Shown in pieces: positions 22,618-34,479 of a stretch of 64,000 nucleotides of DNA; within the stretch, counting starts at the first letter, position 1; the number at the start of each line of letters is the position of its first letter. The notes under the pieces are model-generated. The model saw only the letters and a program-made list of their open reading frames with translations, was not told the DNA's origin and ran no database searches. The stretch comes from Typha latifolia. Taxonomy: Eukaryota; Streptophyta; Magnoliopsida; Poales; Typhaceae. Made by a program: the position numbers and the translations under genes. The stretch covers positions 3,173,188 through 3,237,187 of the forward strand of contig CM034101.1 in assembly GCA_019914945.1 (NCBI GenBank). The letters are read 5' to 3'.

Positions 22618-25125
22618 ATGGATTCGGGCGTCTTCTTCATCTACCTCCTCGCGATCTCCGCCGCATTGCCGTCATCCTTTGCGGCCGCAGGTGGTGGCGC
22701 TGGATCCGGCTCTGGAGGTATCAACTCCAACTCCGTCCTTGTGGCGCTTCTAGATTCGCACTACACGGAGCTCGCCGAGCTCGTCGAGAAGGCCCTCCTC
22801 CTCCAAACCCTAGAGGACGCCGTCGGACGCCACAACGTCACCATCTTCGCCCCCCGCAATGAAGCCCTTGAGCGCGACCTCGACCCTGAGTTCAAGCGCT
22901 TCCTCCTCGAGCCCCGCAACCTCAAGGCCCTCCAAACCCTAATCCTCTCCCACGTCCTCCCCTCCCGGATTGGATCCGCCTCCTGGCCCAAATCCGACCC
23001 ATTCCCACACCCCACCCTCGCCGGCGGCGACCTCCTCCACCTCGCCTCTGACCTCCGCGTCGGCCACGCCGCCATCGTCCACCCAGATGCCGTCGTACGC
23101 CCAGATGGCGTCATCCATGGCGTCGACCGCCTGCTCGTTCCCAGATCCGTCCAGGAGGACTTCAACCGCCGGAGGAGCCTCGCCGCTATCTCGGCCGTGC
23201 TCCCCACCGGAGCCCCGGAGGTCGATCCGCGAACCCACCGCCTGAAGAAGCCCGCCCCACCCGTCCCCGCCGGAGCCCCTCCGGTCCTCCCGATCTACGA
23301 TGCTATGGCCCCGGGCCCCTCCATCGCACCGGCGCCGGCTCCAGGTCCCGGATCCGGCAAGCACTATTTCGACGGCGAGAGCCAGGTCAAGGACTTCATC
23401 CAAACTCTCCTCCTCTACGGCGGCTACAACGAGCTCGCCGACATCTTGGTGAATCTCACCTCCCTGGCCACCGAGATGGGGAGGCTGGTCTCCGAAGGCT
23501 ACGTCCTCACCGTCCTCGCTCCAAACGACGAAGCCATGGCGAGATTGACCACGGATCAGCTCAGCGAGCCGGGTGCGCCGGAGCAGATCGTGTACTACCA
23601 CTTGATCCCGGAGTACCAGACGGAAGAGAGCATGTACAACGCCGTGAGGAGGTTCGGGAAAGTGAGGTACGACACGCTCCGGTTGCCGCACAAGGTAGTG
23701 GCGAGGGAGGCGGATGGATCGGTCAAGTTTGGGCAAGGAGAAGGGTCAGCTTACCTCTTCGATCCGGACATCTACACCGACGGGAGGATCTCGGTGCAGG
23801 GGATCGATGCTGTTCTTTTCCCGCCGGAGGAGGTGACTCCGGCCACCGCCGTCGCTCCGGCGGTGACGAAGCCGCCGGTTGCTAAATCCAAGCTCAGGAG
23901 AGGTCAGTGGTTGCCATTTACTTTCCCTTTCTCTCTAATTTGGTGAAATTTCTCGTTAATTGTTTAATTCCTTAAAATGTGGTTCGATTTGGGGATCTTT
24001 GAGTCGTCTCCGCTTGGGATCAGACTGCAGTAGCACGGATATTCCGGCCATAACTTTCATTTTCTTTTATAATTTTTATTTTCTGTCCATAAAATATATT
24101 ACTGAAGGCTTAGAGGCGTAATTTGCAAATATAATATGAAATGTAGGTGGTAAATAAATTTTAACTACTAGATCCAACTGTAGTCCCCCACGGGTTGTCA
24201 TAAATTTATAATCTCTTTTTTTGGCGAGTACTTTGTTGAGTTTTATTATGTGGGCTCGTAGCCTCGTAGTTGAAAAGCATATGCTTGCCCACTCGACTTG
24301 TCGGTGGGCTTGTTGGTGGGAAAGTCGTACTCTCTTTTACCTTTTCTTTTATTAATTTTTGTCATGCATTTTTTTTTTTCATAGTATGAATTTTAGCTGA
24401 ATATACGCCAATATTTTATTGATGATTTAGGAACTTCTTAGAAGATATTCTTCATATTTTGCTGATTTGCTCTTAGGTTGGGAAATACTTCTCCAATATT
24501 TCCTTAAATCCTTTGATATTTACATCGACATCCTGAGATTGTTATAGATATATAATATTTTAAGAGTTTATATGAGCTTAAGAGAATTTTAGAAGGGATA
24601 CGGTCTTTAATGATAAATATGAGAATAAGGTCTTGACTCCTGAGAGGGGTATACGTGCAAACGCCGTAAAGGGCGTTTCCAACCAGGACTTGGTAAGTAG
24701 TTGGTGAGTTAAATATGCGTACACAGAAGTTGGTACAAAAATAACTTGTGCTTGCCGGCTAGCCTAGCCCTGTCGGTGTGGTGTATGGTGGGGGGTCTTT
24801 TTCTTTTTAATTTTAAATATTATACACCTTATTATTTTCTCTTTCGCACACTTTAATTTGCTGGTGACTTTTAGCTGTCAGGAAGGCAACATGTCATCGT
24901 CTCCATATGTCATGTGAAAAGAATAATGCCAAAGATGTTGCTCAAGAAACATTATGTTTATTTTTCTACCAAAGTTTTAGAACCATTCCAATTGTTTTGA
25001 CTACTAACTACTACGTCTTTCTTTCTTTCTTTTGTTTTTTAAATGATGCAGGGAAATTAATGGAAGCTACGTGCAACGTGTTAGGCACCCTTGGTCAGCG
25101 TTCTCGTTTCACTACGTGCCAATAG
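22618..25125 (+). CDS. FLA17: fasciclin-like arabinogalactan protein, FLA15-18 clade (2 exons)
   Basis: Exon 1 is 22618-23902 and exon 2 is 25052-25125, giving 452 residues. The start is set by a signal peptide (about residues 1-24, with FFIYLLAISAALPSS). The first FAS1 domain spans about 36-178, with VTIFAPRNEAL and LILSHVLPSRI. A Pro/Ala linker at about 212-246 includes APGPSIAPAPAPGPG, a typical AGP glycomodule for hydroxyproline O-glycans. The second FAS1 domain spans about 255-403, with YVLTVLAPNDEAM and IVYYHLIP. N-glycosylation sequons are at N73 and N279. The last exon supplies GKLMEATC and ends RFTTCQ, as in the FLA17/18 group. No GPI signal is evident. Such proteins act in the cell wall or at the outer plasma membrane. 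The clade is firm; the exact paralogue symbol is less so. Confidence 0.93.
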
Positions 25126-26230
25126 GATAATTGCGCAAATACACAGAAAATGGTAGACCAAATTGGCGACAAAATTTCCTACCCCCCAGAAGAATTCCTT
25201 AGTTAATTACTTAATAATAAAGAGAGGGGGGTAGAGGGTCAAAAAAGAAAAAAGAACCAAAAAAAAAAAAAAGAGTGTGTTGTATGCTAAAATTGTTCAT
25301 ACCGGAGCCTGCCTGATGTTTGTATGCATGGTCGTGTATAGCGAAATGTTTTTGTTGTTCGATCTGTCTGTCTTCCACAATTTTATTTTGATATTGGAAA
25401 ACAATTCGCAATATATTCTTTCATGTTAAATTTATATGTCATACTCTCCTTTCTACTGGATCGTTGGGTCTCATTCGATGTTTGAAAGAAGTAGGCTTTG
25501 ATCCCGATGCATGAACTACCAAATAGAAAAGGAATGTAATAATAATAGACTATTACATATGTTAATATGTATGTATATTAATAAGTATTTATTAAGTCTT
25601 GCGTAGCAACCAATTATTGAGCTTTGTGCTTGTTTGATGGCGACTGGACGTGAGGACATCACCAAATCGGACAGAGCTGGCCTGTAGTGCAATGTGGATC
25701 CACTACAGGCATTGGTTTGTATGAAATGGGAAAAATAATACAGTCCCTTGGCCCTTGTTTGTGAATCCAGTGCCAGGTGGTCGACAAAGACATAGCATGC
25801 CCAGTTCAGAGACAGCTTTCTTTTGGACAAGAGACAGCTAAGCGTGGCCGCCGGGTAGATTCTGGCAGGACCAAATTTAGGTCAACACGAACACAGACTC
25901 ACTTGTTAAGTTTGTTAGAATGCTAAAACACAAACATAATTTATTTATTTAGAAAGTTACAATTGATGAATATGAATGAGTTCATATTCTAACTCAGACT
26001 CAATTATATCAAACTCATATCTGTTTAAAAATATTTAGATTTGTGTCGGATAAGAAATTATCAATATTCACACAGTCGATGCGTTGATGCATATTACGAA
26101 CCAAAACAATCGGCCGCCTGCACAGAATCCCAATCCAACCGGATCTGCCTATCAACAGTATCGGGTTTGGATCACGATGTACCCGTCTACAAATTTCGTA
26201 CACCGTAAGCTCCTAGACCTTGATCACATT
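25126..26230. other. spacer between FLA and the NUP1-like locus
   Basis: This is AT-rich DNA without a supported gene. It contains a poly-A run near 25260 and a 10-bp-arm hairpin: GCCTGTAGTG at 25680-25689 pairs with CACTACAGGC at 25701-25710 across an 11-base loop. The hairpin is too short to call a known element. Confidence 0.4.
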
Positions 26231-26233
26231 ACG

Positions 26234-26243
26234 TATAAATATA
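26234..26243 (+). promoter_or_regulatory. TATA box of the NUP1-like locus
   Basis: TATAAATATA lies 91 bases before the ATG at 26325, a normal spacing for a plant promoter. It suggests this damaged locus could still be transcribed. Confidence 0.5.
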
Positions 26244-26324
26244 CCCGTCTCAAGAGTTAATTCTTGGTTCCCTCCCGCCCGCCTTTCCCTCTCTCGCTCT
26301 CTTCCATCTCGCTCATTACCTTCC

Positions 26325-28695
26325 ATGGATACGCGGCTCTACGAGGGAGGCGTCGGCGGAAAGATCACCAGTGCCGCATCCGAAATCTTCTCCTTCGTCT
26401 TTAGGAATTGGATTCTCGCGCCGCCACCACCTCAAGGTTGGGTTAACTAATTATTTATTTGTTGGTTTAGGGTTTGAGTGAATTTGGCTTCGTTGTAGTG
26501 ATCTTACACGATTGGCGATGTGATCGATTTTTATATGTTCAAAGTAGTCTTTGATTAATATGTGCGATAAAGGTGTTCTGTTTATTGCTGCTTGCTCGAA
26601 GCGTTCTTGATTCAACTTAGAAGACGTATACTTGTTGGTTGAGTTAGTAATTGTTATATTTTGATTAAATTAGCAATCTTGATGAAGTATCTGCATGGTT
26701 CCGAGCATTGAATATATAATTTCTTACCTTTTCGTTATTTTTCATGATGTTTTATATCTTTCTGGAACTCTCAGATCAACCAACTAGTGGTTAACTGTCT
26801 ACTTGGAATCTGTAATTGGAACAGCATGGATTGCATCTCTTTGCTGAAACAATTGTAGGTTATGTTCTTGATAACAACCCATGTGAAATTCGGGTCAGCT
26901 TCCTTCTAAATTTAATGCTCCAAAGTGTTGTTGAAAATCTGAAGAATTTTCTCCATGCATAATTATGCATGTACTCTTTCAATTTGATATTTTAATTTTC
27001 TCCCGAAAATGTTTTTTAATGTCCATCAAAATCGGATGCATGTAGCTTTTCAATTTGATAGTGATGTACATCAAATCTTCTCTCTTTTAGTATGAGCGTT
27101 CATCAACGACTAGTTAGGTTGTGACAAATGTAACTCATTGGGGGTGTTGAGTCGTTGCAATCTTGACTGTCTAGTAGGGTTGTTGTAAATGGATTTATGA
27201 TAAATGTTTGTTAGCTCTTTGTTTTTATCCCCATATACCAAAATTTGTAAATAAACATTCGATATTTGTCGCGCTGAGCAATAGCCAAAAACAACTAGCC
27301 ATTATCAATTCTCAGTTCATTTATGCAACTATAGGAGAAGATGATTCCTTTTATCACTATCATTCTCGATATTTTTTGTTGTTGTCTCTATTAGATTTTC
27401 CTGTATGATTGGATCCCCTTTTAGTATTCTCTTGCAGGTCCTCAAATGACAAAGTTGTGTTATGGATAGTGAAATTGGATCTTTAGGTCCTACACACAGA
27501 AATACAAACAGAAATATGATCTCTCCTTTGATTGAAAGACACCCAACTCATTATAGATATCTCCTTTCTAATCATCCAGGCAGAATTGATGAAGGTGTTG
27601 CCGAACATCATGCATCATCCATTCTTCTCAATCTCAAAGTTCTACACACGGGCATAAAGAACAGAACCAGAGATAGTAGAATATGTAATTGTATTGCTCC
27701 ACCTGAGTCTAACTGGGATGGCCATGAAAGTACAGAACCAGCTTGATAAACTAGTGTTTTCATCAAAGGAGAAACTATCCGAAACAAAGTCTAATTTCCC
27801 AAGGACTCACTGGATCTGGAGTATAATGATAGTTTGAAGGGGGCTTTGAAAAATGAATTAAGTTGTTCTAAAGATTTCAGAGCACAAGGATCGGTGTTCC
27901 GAAATAGCAACTGCAGAGAGGGCTTAGTTTTCTTCATCCAAAAGCATGCCTTACTAAAATTTAAGTTTGACAAGTGAGGATGACAATATATCTTTGGTTG
28001 GGCCTATTCTTGCTGATGAAAGTGCTGTTTTTACCTTCTCTGTTGTGCCTGCTCCTATAATTCATTCTCGGGCACCTGCAATCACTACTATGGCAGTACC
28101 ATCATGTGATAGTTCAGCATCAATTTGCTTTTCTGCTTCGTCTTTTGGTGCTTCTGCCTCTCCATGCTTAAGCAATGACTTGGTGCATTAATCTTCACCA
28201 ACACTTGCAGTTCCTACCACCAAAAATTCTCCACTATCACAGTGACCTTCAGCATTACCAGCACTTTGCGGATCTCATCTGCTGATCCACCAGTTTCCAG
28301 TGTTCCTTCTTTTCATTTTGAATCTAGTACCAGGATGTCTTCCTGCATTTCAGCTTCTGCACCATTTACATAAATCAGGGGCTACATAACTTGAAGGAAA
28401 ACCTGTCAGTGCACTAGAACACCTGCATTTTTATAACACTATCAACAGTACATCAGTTCTGATTACCTCTCGACATGTTCAAGCGCTGACATTAGTGCAG
28501 CAATTTTAAACATGGAAAGCAGCTCGATTGCTCCAGTAGTGCCAACTCTATGCTCAAGCATGATAGGCACTCAAGTCTGCTCTTGCACCATCAGTGGCCT
28601 TTATGGGTTCCAAGCCTTTTAATTCAAGCTCTTCTTCTATGCGTCAAAGAATTGTTGAAGATAAACGAGATAACCAACGTGGAAAGAAATAGCAA
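26325..28695 (+). pseudogene. NUP1: truncated NUP1/NUP136-like FG-nucleoporin relic
   Basis: The first exon, from ATG 26325 to about 26435, reads MDTRLYEGGVGGKI and then jumps to SEIFSFVFRNWILAPPPP. In plant NUP1 proteins these two parts are separated by several dozen residues, so an internal deletion is likely. A second homologous block starts after an acceptor at 27438 and contains DSEIGSLGP, which resembles the DNDIGSVGP of Arabidopsis NUP1. QLDKLVFSSKEKLSETK follows near 27736, again NUP1-like, and then stops and frame changes. Later pieces (27967-28190 and 28575-28690) are Ser/Ala/Pro/Phe-rich, as in FG-repeat regions, also in shifting frames. NUP1 is a basket nucleoporin at the inner nuclear envelope. 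Loss of frame continuity argues for a pseudogene. Similarity is from memory of the family and moderate. Confidence 0.65.
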
Positions 28696-28834
28696 AATAG
28701 GATGCACTGCCTCAAGAATTCTCGATCATCCTCTCGTAGCCTATTATAAGAAGTCAAGAGAGAAGCGGATTTTTTTTCCACCAATGTGCTCAAATTAGGC
28801 AAAATTGCCCCTATTGGCAATAAGATGTTAGTAA

Positions 28835-29048
28835 TTGGTCCTTACATTTCTCTTACTTTTGGTGGTTGCCATGGAACCAGCTTTTATGTTACTGGTGGCT
28901 TTAGCTCCTCAAGTTATTGTAACATGGAATAATGTATAGTTTTGGTCCTTACATTTCTCGTACTTTGGGTGGTTGCCATGGAACCAGCTTTTATGTTACC
29001 GGTGGCTTTAGCTCCTCAAGTTATTGTGACATGGAATAATGTATAGTT
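28835..29048. repeat. 107-bp tandem duplication
   Basis: Copies at 28835-28941 and 28942-29048 start TTGGTCCTTACATTTCTC and end GGAATAATGTATAGTT. They differ at only about five positions, so the duplication is fairly young. It lies just after the NUP1-like relic, probably in its former 3' UTR. Confidence 0.9.
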
Positions 29049-29185
29049 TACCAAATAAGATTTTCTCCTGCCTATGAATTTTGTGGTACATGCCATCACT
29101 TTGCTTCTTAATTACTAGTGTCTGCTGTTATATTACATATCAACCTTAGTATGTACATTTTTATGCACATAATGCAGAATTATGC

Positions 29186-29221
<36 letters not shown>

Positions 29222-30533
29222 GTGTTCAAAATATAAGTTATACATGTATATAGTATATGCCTCGAGGACTTATTCCTTGTCCAACTTTTGGCTGGCCTTT
29301 TGGCTTTATCTCATGATAAATCTTATCGATCCAATTGGATGATACCTCGCAGTTCGCACTAGAAGAAAGATGCCCGTTTCTTTTTGCATCCACACCCTTG
29401 GGTTACTTAATATTGCAAATCTCGCCCTCGTTGGCACGTTTTCTCTCTAGGAATAAAAAGAATTACACTTAATTTTAATCAGGTAGGGTAAACCCAAGCT
29501 TGGCAATCTGTCTGATTTCAAGTATAATTCACTAGATGGTCCATAATTTGGTGGAGTCTGTCATAATTCATATCTGAAGGGGTGGGTCCATGCAAAATCT
29601 TTGTGGCATCTAAACTTTGACTGGTGATTTGTCTGAGTGATGCAAAGTTTGCAAAGTTATTTTTGGCCCTCTCTTTTGGCATCTTTACTTAGTGGGTAAA
29701 GGCAGAGAATATTCAAGGAAAAAATACAAAGAAAATGTTAACAAAACGATGTTTGGAGTTTAGTGACTGCCAGTATCTCATTCTGAGACAGTACTGTTGA
29801 ATGAGACACTTCATTATTTTAACATCCCATAACTCTCTCTTTTTCTCTCTCTTTCACACGCAACCTAGAAACGATTATCTTCTCGTATGTTAATACAAAT
29901 AGAAACTTGATAATGTTATTAATAATATACAAACTTCTATAGAACATTAACTGAAACCTTTCATAATGATAGATGATAATGTACGCAGTTTTTGATTGAT
30001 AATATTTTATAATTCTATTCATCATCTCTCGTGCAGCTTGATCATTCTTTTAGTAGATCTCAGACTTCTACACCATATCTGAGAGCACATCTAGATTGAT
30101 ATTAATGAGTCTACATGCATGGCATGGTTTTATTTCCAACTTGCAAGTAAAAGGAATAGTTCTGCTTGCAATATATGTTCATTAATTTCTTTTGCGGAGA
30201 AAAATAATGAACCCTAAGAACTGCCTCCCTTTCTCACGGCTTTTTTCTGAGGACCAATTGGATTGATGGCAAACATCTAGCTATTATTAATTACACGACA
30301 GAAGAAAATTAGTTAAATTTTTTTACAAGTTAACCTATCTAATGTAATGTATGTCAAGGTGATTGTTCATCCTTTGTGACAAAAGATCACCTTTTTCTTC
30401 ACGAATTAATTAAAGATCTCAAAACAAAGAACATGGATAGATAGTTATTGAAATTAGGACATTACAAATTTAACTTATTTGTCACAAGTTCAACCAACAG
30501 ATAAGATAGCAACTACTCATAATATACATCATA
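29049..30533. other. spacer between the NUP1-like relic and the YABBY gene 3' end
   Basis: This is AT-rich with an (AT)n tract at 29190-29218 and no supported gene. The right-hand end should include the YABBY 3' UTR, which is transcribed leftwards. Confidence 0.4.
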
Positions 30534-33052
30534 TCAATAGAAACGCTGAGATTTTTGCAGCCCTGTCGCAGAAATTGTATCGTCCAGCTTCCGTTGCTTA
30601 TTACCGTCGACCGTTAGCCCGAAATGGATGTGCGGAAAATGGGCCCACTGCATATAAGCAAGCAATTCTGCAATTCTTAACAATCTAAATAGAAAATGAG
30701 GCCAAGAAATAACTATAAATGGAGCTATAAAAGGCATGCAAAGGGCAAATATTTGAAGATATTCAGATATATATATATATATATAAGGGAAATTATTTTT
30801 AAGGAACATGGCATACTCATGATTTTTTCCTTACATCATAACTTGCTAGACAGTGAGATAATTTTGGCCTGTAATATATCCATTAGTCAGGTATGATGAT
30901 AAATAATTACTACCTTAAATTAATCAAAGATAATTTATCTCCATTGATCAGCCCAAAGGCATTTATTTACTTACATTCTTTGCTGCGGCGCTGAAAGCTT
31001 CCTTGTGGCTAATCTCAGGATTTTTAGCCTTTATCCTTTGTATCTCCTCCCTATGAAAAGAACAATTAAATCAATCCTGCATCCTTACATGGTTTCATAA
31101 TGACTTTTACAAAATCATGATATATAAACCTTACAAGAAGTATTACACAAAATTAACAAGGATTGATTTGGAAAGCTCACTTGATAAATCTATTATAAGC
31201 AGATGGAACACGCTGTCTCTTCTGGATGGCTGGTTAAGGAAAAGCATTAGCTAAACCATCAAGACAAATTATATAACTAAAGATTTCCAAGCTTGCTTTA
31301 GTATATATTTGTCAGTATTTCTTGCATTCAAATTAATTAGGAAAAAAAAATCCTTCTTGAGATGTATGCAGGGAAGTTCACATCTTTAAACCAAAGTTAA
31401 GAGATTGTGTTTGTTGTTGTTCAAAAAATCTAGAATGCTATGCACTAATAATATTTGAAGTCAGACGAGAACAAAACATAAAAAAGGCTTACAGCGAATG
31501 GGTAGCATTTGCTGTTGATTGCTTTGAGACGAGTACACTATTGGCCGTGTCCTATTACATTTGGAAGATGATCCACTCTCTACTCGAGTATCATGGGATC
31601 CAATGTTATCCACCTGCATATTCTCCCACCACCAAAGAAACAATAACCATGTCTTTAAATACTCCACATGTAGGTCGTAGTAGTGGTACATTTAAACTTT
31701 AGAGAGAGGATTGATTTATAGAACTTTTTCCTCATAACATTAGGAAAAAAAAAACTCTAAATACTTGTAGTATAATTGGTTTACAAATGTATTTCTTTTA
31801 AAGTAGTTCTTTTCAATTTTCTAGGAGAGAGGAGTACTGTAGACTCGTAGAATATAGTAAAACAGTAGAAGAAGTACAGTGAACAAAAGGAGGAAGAAAT
31901 GAGAGAGAAACAATCTTAGTTTCTTCTTTATTATTAAATCAAATCATCCTGTAAAAATAATTCCACAACTTTATATCCGGATAGAAAGGAGATTTTCAAC
32001 CTGAAGATCTTGAGGTGGGAGTGTTTGAAGCAAACCTCCCATATTGACAGGCAACAGATTAGCACAATGCCCGCATCGAACAGTTACGATGTTTAGTAAA
32101 CTGTGGCTTGGGACACTAACCTGAATCATAAAGAAGGCTCCGTTAGTATTTTGTGGAATGAATAAAATATATATGTCAAATAATAAGTTCATCTTTAGAA
32201 AAGATAAAAAAAAGAAAGCTTAAATGACTAACACTGCTCTTACAACAGCTACTCTAAGGAATTAAGTACACCCAAGCATAACATGATACTTAAAGTTGAT
32301 CAAATCTTTGTAAGAGGTGTTACCAATTAGTTTCAAGAGCTCAGATATCCATGAATGTAGTATTATTACCCATGGCGGTACTATAAGGAGGAACAGAGAA
32401 AGGAGGACTAAAGAACAACCAAAGGAGATACTAAAACAAAGAAGAAGAAGAGGAGGAAGACGAAAAAAAATCAATATTGAAAAGTTGGAGTTAAAAAAAT
32501 GAAGCAACAACTGATCGATTAAGAAATAGGGCACAAATATTTCTCTTATATTGCATGCTCTCTTTCTATTCTATGATCTATCGCATCTATCACATCTGAA
32601 ATGGAATAACTTTTCCAAATGTTTGCTTTTATGCGTTCAAAACCTGGAGGAGCTGTAGCCTCTCTATCTCTGCAAAAGGAAGAGGTGTGCATGCAAAAGC
32701 TTAAGCACTCACTCCAAGACCCAGAACAAAGAGGAGACCCATCATCAGAGCTGTGAAGGGTACTCTAACCTTAACATAAAAGTGAGAAAGCAATTTGAAA
32801 AAGTATAGTAAGGATCTGATCGAGCTCCTTGATGCCAATTAATTCCTTCGGGTTAAAAACCACTGAATGTCATCTTCCCTCTTCTTTCCGCACCCTTCTG
32901 ATCAGTACTCTCTCTTGGACTTCTCCAAAGTGAATAAAAGCACCTAAAAGCTTTACCAACATCAAGATAAAAGAGAAGAAAACGACATGACAAACCGACC
33001 CACTCTCTGTACCTTGGATTATATATTGTAATTTCCCAAAAGGAACATAGTA

Positions 33053-33083
<31 letters not shown>

Positions 33084-34134
33084 AGAGAGAGAGAGAACAA
33101 CTTTAGCAGTCACAGAAAAGCAATGAGAAGTTATGGCACGATTACACTAGATAAGCTCTAAGAATGTTGAATAGGAGGAGAAATAATATTCGTATGTAGC
33201 ATTTAAGGCCATTTTCAGGAATGCACTCAGTCTCCTACATGCTGTTCTTAAATCAAAGATGAATAATAACTATCATAATTGTATTTCAATGAACAAAGAA
33301 AGAGTGTTAGATCATGTCCCAACTAAACTAGTTATGTGTTGATCTCATGATCTCAAGAATCTAGTTTCTTTAGCTATACATTTTTATGACATTTTGTTAC
33401 ATGACATCAAATGTTGAAAATTTGGGAATTTACACATATGATGAATGAAGAGACATCATTAATTCTCAATTCATGGATCCATACGTCTCTCCGCCATACA
33501 AAAGTGAGCCCCATTATTGATACAAGCTAAGTTTCCTTCTAGCGAATTGTAAAAATGAAAAGAAAAAAATGCAGTTTTTTACCAATTGCTTTCTCTTATA
33601 AGATACTTAGATATTTATTTTGTATCTTACTCGTGTCTTTGAAACAACCAGAGTTAAAGATTAACGAAATTATTTTTTTGAATATATAAGATAGCTAGGT
33701 TTCAAGAGTTTCTCAAGTACATGGAGCTCTATAACCTTAGTCTCATATGTAGCAGATCTTCTGAAGCCACTATAAAAAGGGCTCACTAAGGGTACAGAAA
33801 CATAATTGTCTATACCTTATCTTTGGAAATCTAATACCTTAAATGAAATCCCTAGAACAATTTAAGTTAAAAAAAATTATTATAGAATCCCGTATAATTT
33901 GTGCTAAAAGCCTAAAAGAGGTAGACATGCAGTTGCCTACAAAGAAGCCATATGCATCTCATCTTCTACTTCTACATGAAGAACTAATTAAATCACTTAG
34001 AAGCTATCAAGGTCTCAATCTCCACACAAAAAGAACAAACTTTTGTCATCGTAAGAAGCTTCCGAAGATTACACTCTTGACTCTTCTATGTGATACTTAG
34101 ATAAATAATAAAATCAACAACTCCACTTGGGATT

Positions 34135-34172
<38 letters not shown>

Positions 34173-34284
34173 GAAGAGAAGAAGAAGAAGAAGAAGAATA
34201 AAATACGATCTATACCGCGAGGTTGGTGTTGCAGAAGTTGCAGTGGACGTAGCAAACGTGATCAGATGCAACACTTGACGACAT
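30534..34284 (-). CDS. YAB2: YABBY2-clade transcription factor (6 exons)
   Basis: Minus-strand exons are 34284-34216, 32120-32001, 31613-31493, 31229-31181, 31050-30975 and 30647-30534. All are GT-AG and joined they give 182 residues. The zinc finger is C15-x2-C18-x20-C39-x2-C42 (CNFC ... CGHC). The HMG-like YABBY domain, about residues 107-157, has [37 protein letters not shown] and PHIHFGL. The N-terminus [15 protein letters not shown] and tail KLDD... QRFY fit the YABBY2 group rather than FIL, INO, CRC or YAB5. Family members are nuclear DNA-binding factors that set lateral-organ abaxial identity and lamina growth. Intron 1 is 2095 bases. The usual RPPEKRQR before the domain reads RSIQKRQR here. 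CT tracts (GA on the plus strand) flank exon 1 on both sides. Confidence 0.95.
33053..33080. repeat. (AT)n tract in YABBY intron 1
   Basis: About 14 AT units lie within intron 1 of the YABBY gene. Confidence 0.85.
34136..34169. repeat. (GA)n tract in YABBY intron 1
   Basis: About 17 GA units are followed by a GAA run at 34179-34198. On the coding strand this is a CT tract beginning about 47 bases after the exon 1 donor. It could bind GAGA-type factors. Confidence 0.9.
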
Positions 34285-34423
34285 TTTTTCCGAGCTCTGG
34301 AGCATGAGGAAGCCAAGGAAATATTTAAGAGGATATAAGAGAAGAGAAAAAAAGAAAAAGAAAACGGAAGCAAGAGATGGGCTTCTAGCAAAAGGCAAGC
34401 GCCATCGTTTTATGCATAAGATG

Positions 34424-34425
<2 letters not shown>

Positions 34426-34472
<47 letters not shown>
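34426..34472. repeat. (GA)n tract in the YABBY 5' leader or promoter
   Basis: About 23 GA units (CT on the coding strand) lie 142-189 bases upstream of the YABBY ATG. Confidence 0.9.
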
Positions 34473-34474
<2 letters not shown>

Positions 34475-34479
34475 CTTTC

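Noticed and set aside
22939..23736. 265-residue ORF on the minus strand
   Set aside because: It is antisense to FLA exon 1; GC-rich coding DNA keeps other frames open by chance, and the translation matches nothing.
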